Source of the DNA: DASSFZ01 sp036514635
Lineage (GTDB): Bacteria > Chloroflexota > Anaerolineae > Fen-1058
Assembly: GCA_036514635.1 (NCBI GenBank)
Contig: DATBWU010000217.1
Location: 1 to 25,382 of the forward strand
Length of the DNA: 25,382 nt
Direction: 5' to 3'
Shown one piece after another: positions 8,214-15,473 of this stretch (position 1 is the first letter of the stretch; the number at the start of each line of letters is the position of its first letter). The notes beneath the pieces are model-generated. The model ran no database searches, was not told the DNA's origin, and saw only the letters and a program-made list of their open reading frames with translations. A program made the position numbers and the translations under genes.

Positions 8214-8325
8214 GCATTCTACATTCTGCATTCTACATTCTGCATTCAACATTCTGCATTCTACATTCTACATTCTGCATTCTACATTCTGCATTCAACA
8301 TTCTGCATTCTACATTCTGCATTCA
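8214..8325. repeat. Heptamer array B (RCATTCW), 16 units
   Basis: Sixteen consecutive 7-nt units, GCATTCT, ACATTCT or GCATTCA, with no spacing errors over 112 bp, followed by two TTCATCC-like units. It fills the space between the divergent exonuclease and DUF1786 genes and stops 14 bp before a TATAAT box. Confidence 0.95.
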
Positions 8326-8339
8326 TCCTTCATCCCTGA

Positions 8340-8345
8340 TATAAT
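8340..8345 (+). promoter_or_regulatory. -10 element of the DUF1786 gene
   Basis: A consensus TATAAT lies 17 bp before the start codon, so the transcript leader would be only about 11 nt. The -35 position falls inside the end of heptamer array B and is weak (CTGCAT). Confidence 0.55.
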
Positions 8346-8362
8346 CCTCGTCGAGGTGGGCG

Positions 8363-9493
8363 ATGAAGATTCTGGCGATTGACGTCGGCACCGGCACGCA
8401 AGACATTCTCCTGTACGATAGCGACAAAGAAATCGAAAACTGTCTCAAGCTGGTCATGCCTTCGGCGACGATGATCGTCGCGCAGCAGATCAAACAGGCC
8501 ACACGCGCAGGCCGGCCGATCGTGTTGACCGGTGTGACGATGGGCGGCGGGCCGAGCGCGTGGGCAGCGCTCGATCATGTCCGCGCCGGACACAACGTGT
8601 ACGCCACACCCGAAGCCGCGCGCACCTTCGACGACGAACTGGAGAAGGTGGCGGCGCAGGGCATCACCATTGTGAGCGAAGACGAAGTGACCCGGCTGGA
8701 CGGCAACATCGTGCGGGTGACGATGCGCGACTTCGACTTCGACGCGATCCGATCCGCCTTCCGGCCGTTTGGCGTCGATCTGCGGCCCGACGCGCTGGCG
8801 CTGGCCGTGTTCGACCACGGCAACGCTCCGCCCGGCTACTCGGATCGACAGTTTCGTTTCGACTATCTGGAGCAGCGCATCCGCGTGCAGAACCGGCTGT
8901 CTGCGTTTGCCTTCAAGCGCGGCGAATTACCCGCGCATTTGACGCGCCTGCAAGCCGTGCAAGAAACGGCGGACTTCGACGGGCCGGTGATACTGATGGA
9001 CACCGCGCCCGCCGCTGTCCTCGGCGCGCTGCTCGATCCGGTTGTCTCTGCACACGAGCGTCGGCTGGTGGTCAACGTCGGCAACTTTCACGTGCTCGCT
9101 TTCCGCCTGGGCGCGGGCGGCATCGAAGGCGTATTCGAGCATCATACCGGCGAGATCACACTCGCTCAACTCGATGGCTTCCTCGACAAGTTGATCGACG
9201 GCACGCTTCAGCATCGCGACGTGTTCGACACGATGGGGCACGGGGCGCTGGTGCTCGATCCGCGACCAATCCCCGATACGGAGCAGGTCTTCGTGTCTGT
9301 CACCGGCCCGCGCCGATCGCTGATGCGCGCGTCGAAGCACACGCCGTACTTCGCCGTGCCGTTCGGCGACATGATGATCGCCGGCTGCTTCGGCCTGCTG
9401 CGCGCCTTCGCCGACGTGTACCCCGAATATGCGCAGACGATCCTGGAGTCGCTCGGCGGGGCCAAGCATGGCGCGCCGTGGGAGACGCTGTGA
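8363..9493 (+). CDS. DUF1786 domain protein (ASKHA-like fold)
   Basis: A 376-aa protein that I recognise as the DUF1786 family. The opening MKILAIDVGTGTQDILLYD is a phosphate-loop-like motif of the actin/Hsp70/sugar-kinase (ASKHA) fold, and a second glycine loop (VVNVGNFHVLAFRLG) appears near residue 240. Some members are annotated as pyruvate formate-lyase activating-like, but the cysteine cluster of a radical SAM enzyme is absent here, so I do not adopt that name. GAGGTGGG precedes the ATG. No neighbour clarifies its role. Confidence 0.8.
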   Translation: MKILAIDVGTGTQDILLYDSDKEIENCLKLVMPSATMIVAQQIKQATRAGRPIVLTGVTMGGGPSAWAALDHVRAGHNVYATPEAARTFDDELEKVAAQGITIVSEDEVTRLDGNIVRVTMRDFDFDAIRSAFRPFGVDLRPDALALAVFDHGNAPPGYSDRQFRFDYLEQRIRVQNRLSAFAFKRGELPAHLTRLQAVQETADFDGPVILMDTAPAAVLGALLDPVVSAHERRLVVNVGNFHVLAFRLGAGGIEGVFEHHTGEITLAQLDGFLDKLIDGTLQHRDVFDTMGHGALVLDPRPIPDTEQVFVSVTGPRRSLMRASKHTPYFAVPFGDMMIAGCFGLLRAFADVYPEYAQTILESLGGAKHGAPWETL

Positions 9494-9502
9494 TTTTGCC
9501 TC

Positions 9503-9533
9503 TTGACTCTGACGCTACGTGAGGGTCTATACT
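9503..9533 (+). promoter_or_regulatory. Possible promoter of the toxin-antitoxin-like pair
   Basis: TTGACT (9503-9508) and TATACT (9528-9533) are separated by 19 bp, which is long. It would start transcription near 9540. Confidence 0.35.
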
Positions 9534-9570
9534 GCTGATTGCCGCCAGGGTCGAATCGGGGTAGTATTAG

Positions 9571-9580
9571 ACTGTACAGT
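9571..9580. promoter_or_regulatory. ACTGTACAGT palindrome before the toxin-antitoxin-like pair
   Basis: A perfect 10-bp palindrome in the predicted leader, 26 bp before the first ATG. Toxin-antitoxin operons are commonly self-regulated through such sites; binding here is inference. Confidence 0.3.
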
Positions 9581-9605
9581 GACCGCTCCGGGGCGTGCCT
9601 ACAAC

Positions 9606-9913
9606 ATGGATATAGAACCTATCCGTGCAGCCTTCAGGGCCAGGCAGGCATATTTCACAGACCATGCTCTGCGGCGGCTCATCCAACGCAAAATATCGGA
9701 CGAGGAAATTCACGACGCTATTCTGACCGGCAAATCATTGAAGAATATCCTGACGACAAGTACGGGCCGAGTTGCCTCATTTACGGGACAACGCGAGCAG
9801 GTCGCGCTCTGCACGTCCAGTGCTGTTTGCCACCGCGAGTGCGCGTGGTGACGATTTACGAGCCTGATCCTGAGGAATGGATCAATGGTCGCACGAGGAG
9901 AGAGTCAAAGTGA
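9606..9913 (+). pseudogene. DUF4258 protein, frameshifted (toxin-like)
   Basis: Two reading frames together give one complete DUF4258 protein. The first part starts at ATG 9606 and carries YFTDHALRRLIQRKIS and ILTGK; the second carries IEEYPDDKYGPSCLIYG and VVTIYEPDPEEWI and stops at 9913. The frame changes at the AAA run at 9732-9734. Adding one A there would restore GKIIEEYPDD, as in intact relatives. DUF4258 proteins are small RelE/MqsR-like partners of YgiT-type zinc fingers in presumed type II toxin-antitoxin loci. The lesion could be a true mutation, a slippage site or a sequencing error. A longer GTG start at 9519 adds no conserved sequence. Confidence 0.75.
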
Positions 9914-10149
9914 CATCGTGCTACTTCTGCGGCGGTGAACTGAAAGAGGAATTGACCACATTCGTGTACCAGGAAGGTGAGCGGATCTACTTAGTTAAGA
10001 ACGTACCGGCCTGGGTGTGCCAGAAATGCGGTGAAAGAGAGTATTCCCAAGAAGTCACACATCAAGTCGTGAACATGCTGCAGCAGTCGCCACGGTCCTA
10101 TGAAATTGCCCACGTACCTATGTATGATCTGGCGCAAGTCAAGGCTTGA
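9910..10149 (+). CDS. YgiT-type zinc finger protein (antitoxin-like)
   Basis: A 79-aa protein with two CxxC pairs (C4/C7 in CYFC and CQKC near residue 38) around a small beta domain, the zinc-binding part of MqsA/YgiT antitoxins. It lacks the C-terminal Xre helix-turn-helix of full MqsA, as short members of the family do. The start is GTG at 9910, overlapping the DUF4258 stop as GTGA, with AGGAGAG upstream. This is translational coupling typical of toxin-antitoxin pairs. An ATG at 9877 is in frame but lies inside the upstream gene and has no ribosome site. Confidence 0.8.
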   Translation: MTSCYFCGGELKEELTTFVYQEGERIYLVKNVPAWVCQKCGEREYSQEVTHQVVNMLQQSPRSYEIAHVPMYDLAQVKA

Positions 10150-10184
10150 AGGTCTGCTGCTCAACGCCCGAAAGGCAGACATCT

Positions 10185-11168
10185 GTGACTGTAATCAACC
10201 CCGACGAGATCGCAATCGCAGGACCCCAGCCCGATCGTAGCGCCGAGGCGCAGCCACTTGCCCGGCGCCGGCCCGAATGGCTCAAAGTCCGCGCGCCGGC
10301 CGGCGAGACGTACGAGACGCTCAAACGGCTGATGCGCGTGAAGACGCTGCACACCGTGTGCGAGGAAGCGCTGTGCCCCAACATCGGCGAGTGCTGGGGG
10401 CGCGGCACGGCCACCTTCTTGATGATGGGCGACGTGTGCACGCGCTCGTGCGGCTTCTGCGACATCAAGACGGGGCGGCCCGCGCCGCTCGATTGGGACG
10501 AGCCGCGCCGCGTAGCCGAGGCCATCCGCGCGATGAATCTGCATCACGCCGTGATCACCTCGGTCAATCGCGACGAACGGAAGGACGGCGGCGCGCCGAT
10601 CTTCGCGATGGTGATTCAGGAGATACGCCGGCGCGTGCCCGCCTGCACCATCGAAGTGCTGATCCCCGACTTCAAGGGCAGTCGCGGCGCGCTGAAGATC
10701 GTCGTCGACGCGCAGCCGGACATCCTCAATCACAATGTCGAAACCGTGCCGCGCCTGTTCAAGAAAGTCCAGCCGCAGGATCGCTACGAGTGGGCGATGG
10801 CGACGCTCGGCAACGCCAAGCACATTGACCCCAACCAGATCACCAAGAGCGGCATCATGGTCGGCCTGGGCGAGACCGACGAAGAAGTGATCGACGTGAT
10901 GCGCGACCTCGTGAGCCTCAAAGTCGATATCCTCACCCTCGGCCAGTATCTCCAGCCGAGCAAGCAGCATCTGCCGGTCGAGCGCTTCGTGCCGCCGCAG
11001 CAGTTCTCCGAGTTTAAGCGCATCGGGTTGGAGATAGGCTTCCGCTGGGTCGAGTCGGGGCCGCTGGTGCGATCCTCGTACAACGCCGATCGACAGGCGC
11101 GCGAGGTACGCCCCGTCGGGACGCGCAACACGAATCACGCGAGCGTCGCCGACAAGTATTCTTCGTAA
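10185..11168 (+). CDS. lipA: Lipoyl synthase
   Basis: A 327-aa radical SAM enzyme that inserts two sulfur atoms into octanoyl groups on lipoyl domains of dehydrogenase complexes and the glycine cleavage H protein. The auxiliary cluster motif C-x4-C-x5-C is C59, C64, C70. The radical SAM motif C-x3-C-x2-C is C85, C89, C92. The C-terminal RSSY (296-299) supplies the serine ligand. I prefer GTG at 10185 (AAAGG about 9 nt upstream); a TTG at 10146 is in frame but overlaps the preceding stop. No lipB or ligase is nearby. Its 3' end overlaps the convergent ABC-F gene by 34 bp. Confidence 0.96.
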   Translation: MTVINPDEIAIAGPQPDRSAEAQPLARRRPEWLKVRAPAGETYETLKRLMRVKTLHTVCEEALCPNIGECWGRGTATFLMMGDVCTRSCGFCDIKTGRPAPLDWDEPRRVAEAIRAMNLHHAVITSVNRDERKDGGAPIFAMVIQEIRRRVPACTIEVLIPDFKGSRGALKIVVDAQPDILNHNVETVPRLFKKVQPQDRYEWAMATLGNAKHIDPNQITKSGIMVGLGETDEEVIDVMRDLVSLKVDILTLGQYLQPSKQHLPVERFVPPQQFSEFKRIGLEIGFRWVESGPLVRSSYNADRQAREVRPVGTRNTNHASVADKYSS

Positions 11169-12763
11169 GTGCCGAGAACCTCTCGCGCCACACCGTCCTT
11201 CAGCTCAACAATGCGCGCCGCGATGCGATCGATGAAGTAGCGATCGTGCGAAACTGCCAGCACCGCACCCTCGAAATCGTCGAGCGCGGCTTCCAACACT
11301 TCTGCCGAAGCGATGTCGAGATTGTTCGTCGGCTCGTCGAGCAGGAGGAAATTCGCATTGCCCAGCATGAGTAGCGCCAGTTGTAGCCGGCTGCGCTCGC
11401 CGCCCGACAGATCACCCACGCGCTGGCGCATCTGTTTGTAGGAATACAGGAACCTGAGCAGAAATGCGACAGCGGCATTCTCCGCCATCGGCCTGGCGCG
11501 GCGCACCGTGTCGATCAGGGTCTGCGCCGGGTCGAGCGTTTCGTGGTGCTGCGCGTAATAGCCGATCTCCACGCTCGGCCCAATCACGATCTCGCCTGCG
11601 TCGATCTGCTCCTGCCCTAAAATCGTGCGGAGCAACAGCGATTTGCCCGCGCCGTTCGGCCCAGCCAGCACCACACGCTCAGCGTACCGGACGAGCAGGT
11701 TCACGTCGCGCAGAACAGCCACGCCGCCAAAGCCCTTCGCCAATCCGCTAACCTCCACCACCTTGTTGCTGCCGCGCCAACCGTCCAGCTCCAGCCCGAT
11801 GCGCCTGCGCTTCAACTGCGGGCGCTCGATCTGGTCCATCTGCTCGACGCGAGAAAGGATCGCTTTACCGCGCCGGGTGAGTTTTGGGTTGTCGTAGTCA
11901 CGCCCCCAAATCAGCAAGCGCCTGGCGACCGCTTCCAGCCGATCGATTTGACGCTGTTGAATCCGATACAACTGCTGCTGGCGAGCCAGTCGCAACTCCT
12001 TCTCGATAACATACTCCGAATACGTGCCGGGGTACACCTCGATCTGGCCGCCCTCCAGATCGGCGATCTCGTCCACCACACGATCGAGCAGGTAGCGATC
12101 GTGCGAGACGATGACGACCGCACCTGCGTACTGCTGGATGAACCGTTCCAGAAATGCCTTGCCGTTCAGATCGAGATGATTGTCGGGTTCGTCGAGCAGC
12201 ATGACGCCGGGAGGTCGCATCAACAGGCGCGCCAGGCCGACGAGTTTTTTCTGCCCGCCGCTCAACGCAGGGACCTTGACGTGCAGATCGCGCTCGGCGA
12301 AGCCGAGGCCGAGCAGTGTCTCGCGCACGCGCTGCTCAAAGGTCGACCCGCCCAACGCGTCGAAATGCTCGTGCAGGTGCGCCTGCCGGTCGAGTGCGCG
12401 CGCCAGCTTCCGGTCGTCACTATACACGGCGGGATCGGATAGCTGCGCTTCGATGCGGGCCAGCTCGGCTTCGATCTGCGCCAGTTCCGGGATGGCCGAC
12501 AACACCTCTTCGAGCGCGGTCTTGTCTGGGTCGAGTACCGGCTCTTGCGCCAGATAACCGACCGTGACACCTTTGGCGCGCGTCAGCGTTCCAGCATCGG
12601 GCGTGTGCTCCCCGGCGATCAACTTCAACAACGTCGATTTACCCGCACCATTCGGGCCGACGAGGCCGATCACCCGGTCGTCGTGAATTTCGAGCGAAAG
12701 GCCAGACAGGATTGACCTGCCGAACAGATTCAAGGAGACATTGACGACATTGAGCGCAATCAT
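11135..12763 (-). CDS. ABC-F family ATPase (ribosome-associated)
   Basis: A 542-aa soluble protein with two ABC domains and no membrane segments. Walker A motifs are GPNGAGKS at 36-43 and 368-375, signature motifs LSGGQ (167-171) and LSGGE (452-456), and Walker B regions LLDEPDNHLD and LLDEPTNNLD. The charged helical linker (about 250-335) is the part that reaches the tRNA and peptidyl centre in this family. ABC-F proteins act on stalled ribosomes, and some protect against ribosome-targeting antibiotics. Start ATG 12763 is chosen from domain alignment and GGAG upstream; an in-frame GTG at 12883 would read through the leader hairpin. The leader architecture suggests induction by stalled translation. 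Confidence 0.93.
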   Translation of the reverse strand: MIALNVVNVSLNLFGRSILSGLSLEIHDDRVIGLVGPNGAGKSTLLKLIAGEHTPDAGTLTRAKGVTVGYLAQEPVLDPDKTALEEVLSAIPELAQIEAELARIEAQLSDPAVYSDDRKLARALDRQAHLHEHFDALGGSTFEQRVRETLLGLGFAERDLHVKVPALSGGQKKLVGLARLLMRPPGVMLLDEPDNHLDLNGKAFLERFIQQYAGAVVIVSHDRYLLDRVVDEIADLEGGQIEVYPGTYSEYVIEKELRLARQQQLYRIQQRQIDRLEAVARRLLIWGRDYDNPKLTRRGKAILSRVEQMDQIERPQLKRRRIGLELDGWRGSNKVVEVSGLAKGFGGVAVLRDVNLLVRYAERVVLAGPNGAGKSLLLRTILGQEQIDAGEIVIGPSVEIGYYAQHHETLDPAQTLIDTVRRARPMAENAAVAFLLRFLYSYKQMRQRVGDLSGGERSRLQLALLMLGNANFLLLDEPTNNLDIASAEVLEAALDDFEGAVLAVSHDRYFIDRIAARIVELKDGVAREVLGTYEEYLSATLA

Positions 12764-12777
12764 AGAATTCTCCGAGG

Positions 12778-12811
12778 AAAACAAAAGCCGCAGGCGGCGC
12801 GCCTGCGGCTT
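12778..12811 (-). terminator. Terminator hairpin directly before the ABC-F start (attenuator)
   Basis: An 11-bp perfect stem (12801-12811 with 12785-12795) with a 5-nt loop is followed on the minus strand by TTTTGTTTTCC. It ends about 15 nt before the ABC-F start codon and overlaps no upstream gene, so it would stop transcripts before the ABC-F coding region. See the leader peptide entry for a competing structure. Confidence 0.75.
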
Positions 12812-12833
12812 GACGACAGCATCGGGAATCGAT

Positions 12834-12929
12834 CTAACGGTCACCAGGCGCAATACGACAAGGACTCGCCACGATGAAGCCACGAATGGCGATTTCGATG
12901 ATGCTATGAGCAGAAAGCTGAACCATCAT
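12834..12929 (-). CDS. Candidate leader peptide of the ABC-F gene
   Basis: A 31-codon ORF begins with two ATG codons right at the predicted transcription start and ends with TAG 22 nt before the terminator stem. It has no ribosome-binding site, so it would be leaderless. Its codons 27-29 contain GCGCCTG, exactly complementary to CAGGCGC in the 5' arm and loop of the terminator (12799-12805). This is the geometry of ribosome-mediated attenuation. Expression is inference; the ORF could also be chance. Confidence 0.45.
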   Translation of the reverse strand: MMVQLSAHSIIEIAIRGFIVASPCRIAPGDR

Positions 12930-12936
12930 GGTCGGC

Positions 12937-12965
12937 ATTATAACTGCGCGCATTCAGCCGGTCAA
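12937..12965 (-). promoter_or_regulatory. Promoter of the ABC-F transcript
   Basis: Minus-strand TTGACC (12965-12960), 17-bp spacer, TATAAT (12942-12937). Predicted start near 12930 gives a leader of about 167 nt. Confidence 0.75.
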
Positions 12966-12974
12966 GTTGTGCGG

Positions 12975-14174
12975 TCATACGCCCAAAAAGCGTTCGAGCG
13001 CGGCGAGCAACGGCTCACGGTGCGGCGGCTGAATGACCAACGGCGTGTCTCGCGCCACAGCGTAGACTGCTTCGGCCGCGTCGAGAGCGGCGCGCGGGCG
13101 CGCAGCGGCACGCGCCGCCGCCGACATCTGGCTCAAGATACCACCGCCGTTCGACACCCAGTGATTCAAAATTGCAATGATACGATCGGGCCGCTCGGCC
13201 AGGACGCCCGCGCCGGTCTCTATCATGTACGTCACGTTCTCTTCTTCCTGCGACGGGATAAAGCCGCTGAGGATCGTCGGCAAGTCGCGGGCCAAGGCCT
13301 CGGCGACGGTCGTCGGCCCGGCTTTGCTCACCAGCACATCGGCGGCGTTCATCAGCACCGGGATGTCCTGCGTAAAGCCGTAGATGCGCACCGGGATCGG
13401 CCAATCGACCTCGTTGAGGTGCTGCTCCAGTTTCTTGTTGCGCCCCGCGACCACAATCATCTGTATATCCAAGCCCGAGAACCCGACGGCGCGCACGATC
13501 TCACCCAGATGGCCCATGCCCTCGCCGCCACCCATCAACAGCACCGTAGGCTTCTCAGGCTGCAGCCCCAGACGCGCGCGCACGGCCGGACGGGGTTCGA
13601 GCGGTCCGGCAAACTCCAACCGGATCGGCAGGCCGGTCACGCGAATCTTTTCGCTGGGCACGCCGTGCTCAATGGCCTTGACCCGACTGAACTCGGTCGG
13701 GGCTAACAGGCAATTCGTTTCGGGATCACACCACAGCGCGTGCACAGCGATGAGATCGGACACCATTGTAATGAAGGGCAGCCGCCGGCCGGTGTGGCGC
13801 ATGGCCCACAAGCAGGGATAAACAAATAATGGATGGACGGACACAATCGCATCAACCGGCTGCTCGACGATCTTCAACGCCGCCGACCGCACCAACGGCC
13901 AGGTTGACCTCATCAACGCTTTGGCGCGATTGGCATCGTTCAGCGCGCGCCAGGCTGCGCCGTACCCATCGCCGCCCAGTTTCACTTGTAACGAATAAGT
14001 CGAATCGATCAGGTGACTGAATGGAAATGGTGCAAAGCCGCGCAATCCATCGACTACCTGCGCCTCAACGGCCTGTCCATACTGGTGCACCAGAGCCTGT
14101 GCCACCGCTTCAGCGACTGCGCCATGTCCGCCGCCAGTTTTTGCCATCAAGAGCATGAATCGCAGTGGCTGCAT
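12975..14174 (-). CDS. MGDG-synthase-type glycosyltransferase
   Basis: A 399-aa GT28-type enzyme. The N-terminal half (about 5-175) matches the MGDG_synth domain with its GGGH motif at 14-17. The C-terminal half is a GT-B nucleotide-sugar domain with LLMGGGEGMGHL and SKAGPTTVAEAL. Relatives add galactose or glucose to diacylglycerol (MGDG synthase, UgtP), so it probably makes membrane glycolipids; sugar and linkage cannot be read from sequence. GAGGTGA lies 5 nt before the ATG. It is transcribed toward the ABC-F gene but is separated from it by that gene's own promoter. Confidence 0.9.
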   Translation of the reverse strand: MQPLRFMLLMAKTGGGHGAVAEAVAQALVHQYGQAVEAQVVDGLRGFAPFPFSHLIDSTYSLQVKLGGDGYGAAWRALNDANRAKALMRSTWPLVRSAALKIVEQPVDAIVSVHPLFVYPCLWAMRHTGRRLPFITMVSDLIAVHALWCDPETNCLLAPTEFSRVKAIEHGVPSEKIRVTGLPIRLEFAGPLEPRPAVRARLGLQPEKPTVLLMGGGEGMGHLGEIVRAVGFSGLDIQMIVVAGRNKKLEQHLNEVDWPIPVRIYGFTQDIPVLMNAADVLVSKAGPTTVAEALARDLPTILSGFIPSQEEENVTYMIETGAGVLAERPDRIIAILNHWVSNGGGILSQMSAAARAAARPRAALDAAEAVYAVARDTPLVIQPPHREPLLAALERFLGV

Positions 14175-14220
14175 TCAATCACCTCGTTCAGGTTCGGTTG
14201 CGCGGGATTGGAGCGGGACG

Positions 14221-14229
14221 ATTATACCA
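14221..14229 (-). promoter_or_regulatory. Extended -10 promoter of the glycosyltransferase
   Basis: Minus-strand TGGTATAAT is an extended -10 (TGnTATAAT), which can work without a good -35. It lies 46 bp before the start codon. Confidence 0.5.
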
Positions 14230-14304
14230 TGCCGACCTGTTACAGCGGCTTCGCGACTAGCACTCAGGTACCCCCCGATTCTTACGGATTCTAACCATAC
14301 TGTT

Positions 14305-14333
14305 TTGATCACATTACGCGAATTCGATATATG
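14305..14333 (+). promoter_or_regulatory. Promoter of the Flp pilin gene
   Basis: TTGATC (14305-14310), 17-bp spacer, TATATG (14328-14333). Confidence 0.45.
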
Positions 14334-14405
14334 ATTTGGTCACCGGTGAAAACCGAGTACTTGCGAGACAAAGACCGACATCACATTATGAAAGGAGACG
14401 AAGAC

Positions 14406-14552
14406 ATGCTGTTCACACCGCGCGAGGAAGGGCAAGGATTGGTGGAGTACGCGCTGATCCTGGTGCTCGTCGCCATCGTCGTGATTGTCATTCTGGCGAT
14501 TCTTGGCCCGACGATTGGCAACATTTTCTCCAATATTGTCACCAACCTCTGA
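14406..14552 (+). CDS. Flp-type IVb pilin
   Basis: A 48-aa prepilin. After a 9-residue leader, the prepilin peptidase site EEG/QGLVEY has the conserved Glu at +5 and Tyr at +6, followed by a hydrophobic helix (about 15-35). This is the hallmark of Flp pilins assembled by Tad machinery. AAAGGAG lies 9 nt before the ATG. No tad or prepilin peptidase gene is in the window, so assembly genes must be elsewhere. The gene is bounded by its own promoter and terminator. Confidence 0.9.
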   Translation: MLFTPREEGQGLVEYALILVLVAIVVIVILAILGPTIGNIFSNIVTNL

Positions 14553-14574
14553 TCCTTTTTCATCTGAAGCGCAG

Positions 14575-14610
14575 AACCCGCTTCCATGGGCTGGAAGCGG
14601 GTTTTGTGTT
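14575..14610 (+). terminator. Terminator of the pilin gene
   Basis: A perfect 12-bp stem (14575-14586 with 14592-14603), 5-nt loop, then TTGTGTTT. It lies 22 bp after the pilin stop. Confidence 0.85.
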
Positions 14611-14698
14611 TAATAATCCGGCTCCGCCAGCGCCGTGTAACGATCGTGACGTTAGATCGACTGAAGAGATGCGAATCGCATACATATTCGTAGAGACT

Positions 14699-14728
14699 TT
14701 AGACTTCCGTAAGAGTCTGCGATATAAT
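14699..14728 (+). promoter_or_regulatory. Promoter of the molybdopterin oxidoreductase gene
   Basis: TTAGAC (14699-14704), 18-bp spacer, consensus TATAAT (14723-14728). Confidence 0.6.
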
Positions 14729-14756
14729 CTCGATAGAGCCTGCCAGGGAGGAAACA

Positions 14757-15401
14757 ATGCTGAACAGTCTGTTAGGCCGGCGCGAGCAGGAAGACACTGT
14801 GCGCAAGATGGGCCGCCTGCCGCCCGGCCAGGCGCTGACCCAGAAATTTCCGGTGTTGCACTACGGACCGATCCCGTCCTTCAACCCGGCGACATGGGAC
14901 TTCCGTGTGTTCGGGCTGGTGGACGAGGAGAAACGCTGGACGTGGGAAGAGTTCAATCGTTTACCGCGACGCAAACTCGTGATGGACATTCATTGCGTGA
15001 CGCGCTGGAGCAAGTTCGACACGGAGTGGGAAGGCGTCCACATCAAAGACCTGATCGATCAAGGCTTTATCAAGCCCAAACCCGAAGCCCGGTTCATCAT
15101 GCAGCACTGCGAATATGGCTTCACGGTCAACATCCCGCTCGATGTAGCGCTGGGCGACCAGTTTCTAATGGCAACACACTTCAACGGCCAACCCCTCGAT
15201 CCTGAGCACGGCTACCCTTTACGCGGGGTGGCGGGCGCGCTCCCCAGCCAGGCCACGAACGAGAACGACCGCTATTTTTGGAAGGGCGGCAAGTGGCTGC
15301 GCGGGCTGGAATTCATGGCGAGCGATCGCCCCGGCTTTTGGGAGCAGGCCGGATACTCGATGACCGCGAACATCTGGAAGGAAGAGCGGTTCGGCTGGTA
15401 G
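14757..15401 (+). CDS. Sulfite-oxidase-fold molybdopterin oxidoreductase
   Basis: A 214-aa protein consisting of one sulfite oxidase/MsrP catalytic domain. It has the expected molybdenum-ligating cysteine C80 in MDIHCVTRWSKFD and the EWEGV and GYPLRGV (PLR) motifs that contact the cofactor. It has no heme domain, no dimerisation domain and no twin-arginine signal, so it is probably cytoplasmic. MsrP would need a membrane partner MsrQ, which is absent here. The reaction is therefore unknown. GGGAGG precedes the ATG. Confidence 0.88.
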   Translation: MLNSLLGRREQEDTVRKMGRLPPGQALTQKFPVLHYGPIPSFNPATWDFRVFGLVDEEKRWTWEEFNRLPRRKLVMDIHCVTRWSKFDTEWEGVHIKDLIDQGFIKPKPEARFIMQHCEYGFTVNIPLDVALGDQFLMATHFNGQPLDPEHGYPLRGVAGALPSQATNENDRYFWKGGKWLRGLEFMASDRPGFWEQAGYSMTANIWKEERFGW

Positions 15402-15434
15402 CGCGGAGCCTTTTCTGCACATTGTCTGAAACGA

Positions 15435-15457
15435 CGGAGCCGGTTCCCCCGGCTCCG
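15435..15457. terminator. Hairpin between convergent genes
   Basis: A 9-bp stem (CGGAGCCGG/CCGGCTCCG) with a 5-nt loop lies between the oxidoreductase (+) and PrsW-like (-) stops. It is followed by CACTTT on the plus strand and TCGTTTC on the minus strand, so it is a weak bidirectional terminator at best. Confidence 0.45.
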
Positions 15458-15473
15458 CACTTTGCCAGGTGCT

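Noticed and set aside
8214..8325. CRISPR array
   Set aside because: Units are 7 nt in direct contact with no spacers, and there are no cas genes.
8363..9493. Pyruvate formate-lyase activating enzyme
   Set aside because: There is no CxxxCxxC cluster; the family name DUF1786 is the safe call.
10161..11138. A 325-codon ORF antisense to lipA
   Set aside because: It is a shadow of lipA's codon bias with no recognisable domain.
12764..12883. ABC-F start at the in-frame GTG 12883
   Set aside because: It would translate the terminator hairpin, has no ribosome site and adds 40 residues absent from the family.
14757..15401. Naming the molybdopterin protein msrP
   Set aside because: It lacks the twin-arginine signal and the MsrQ partner, so only the fold can be claimed.
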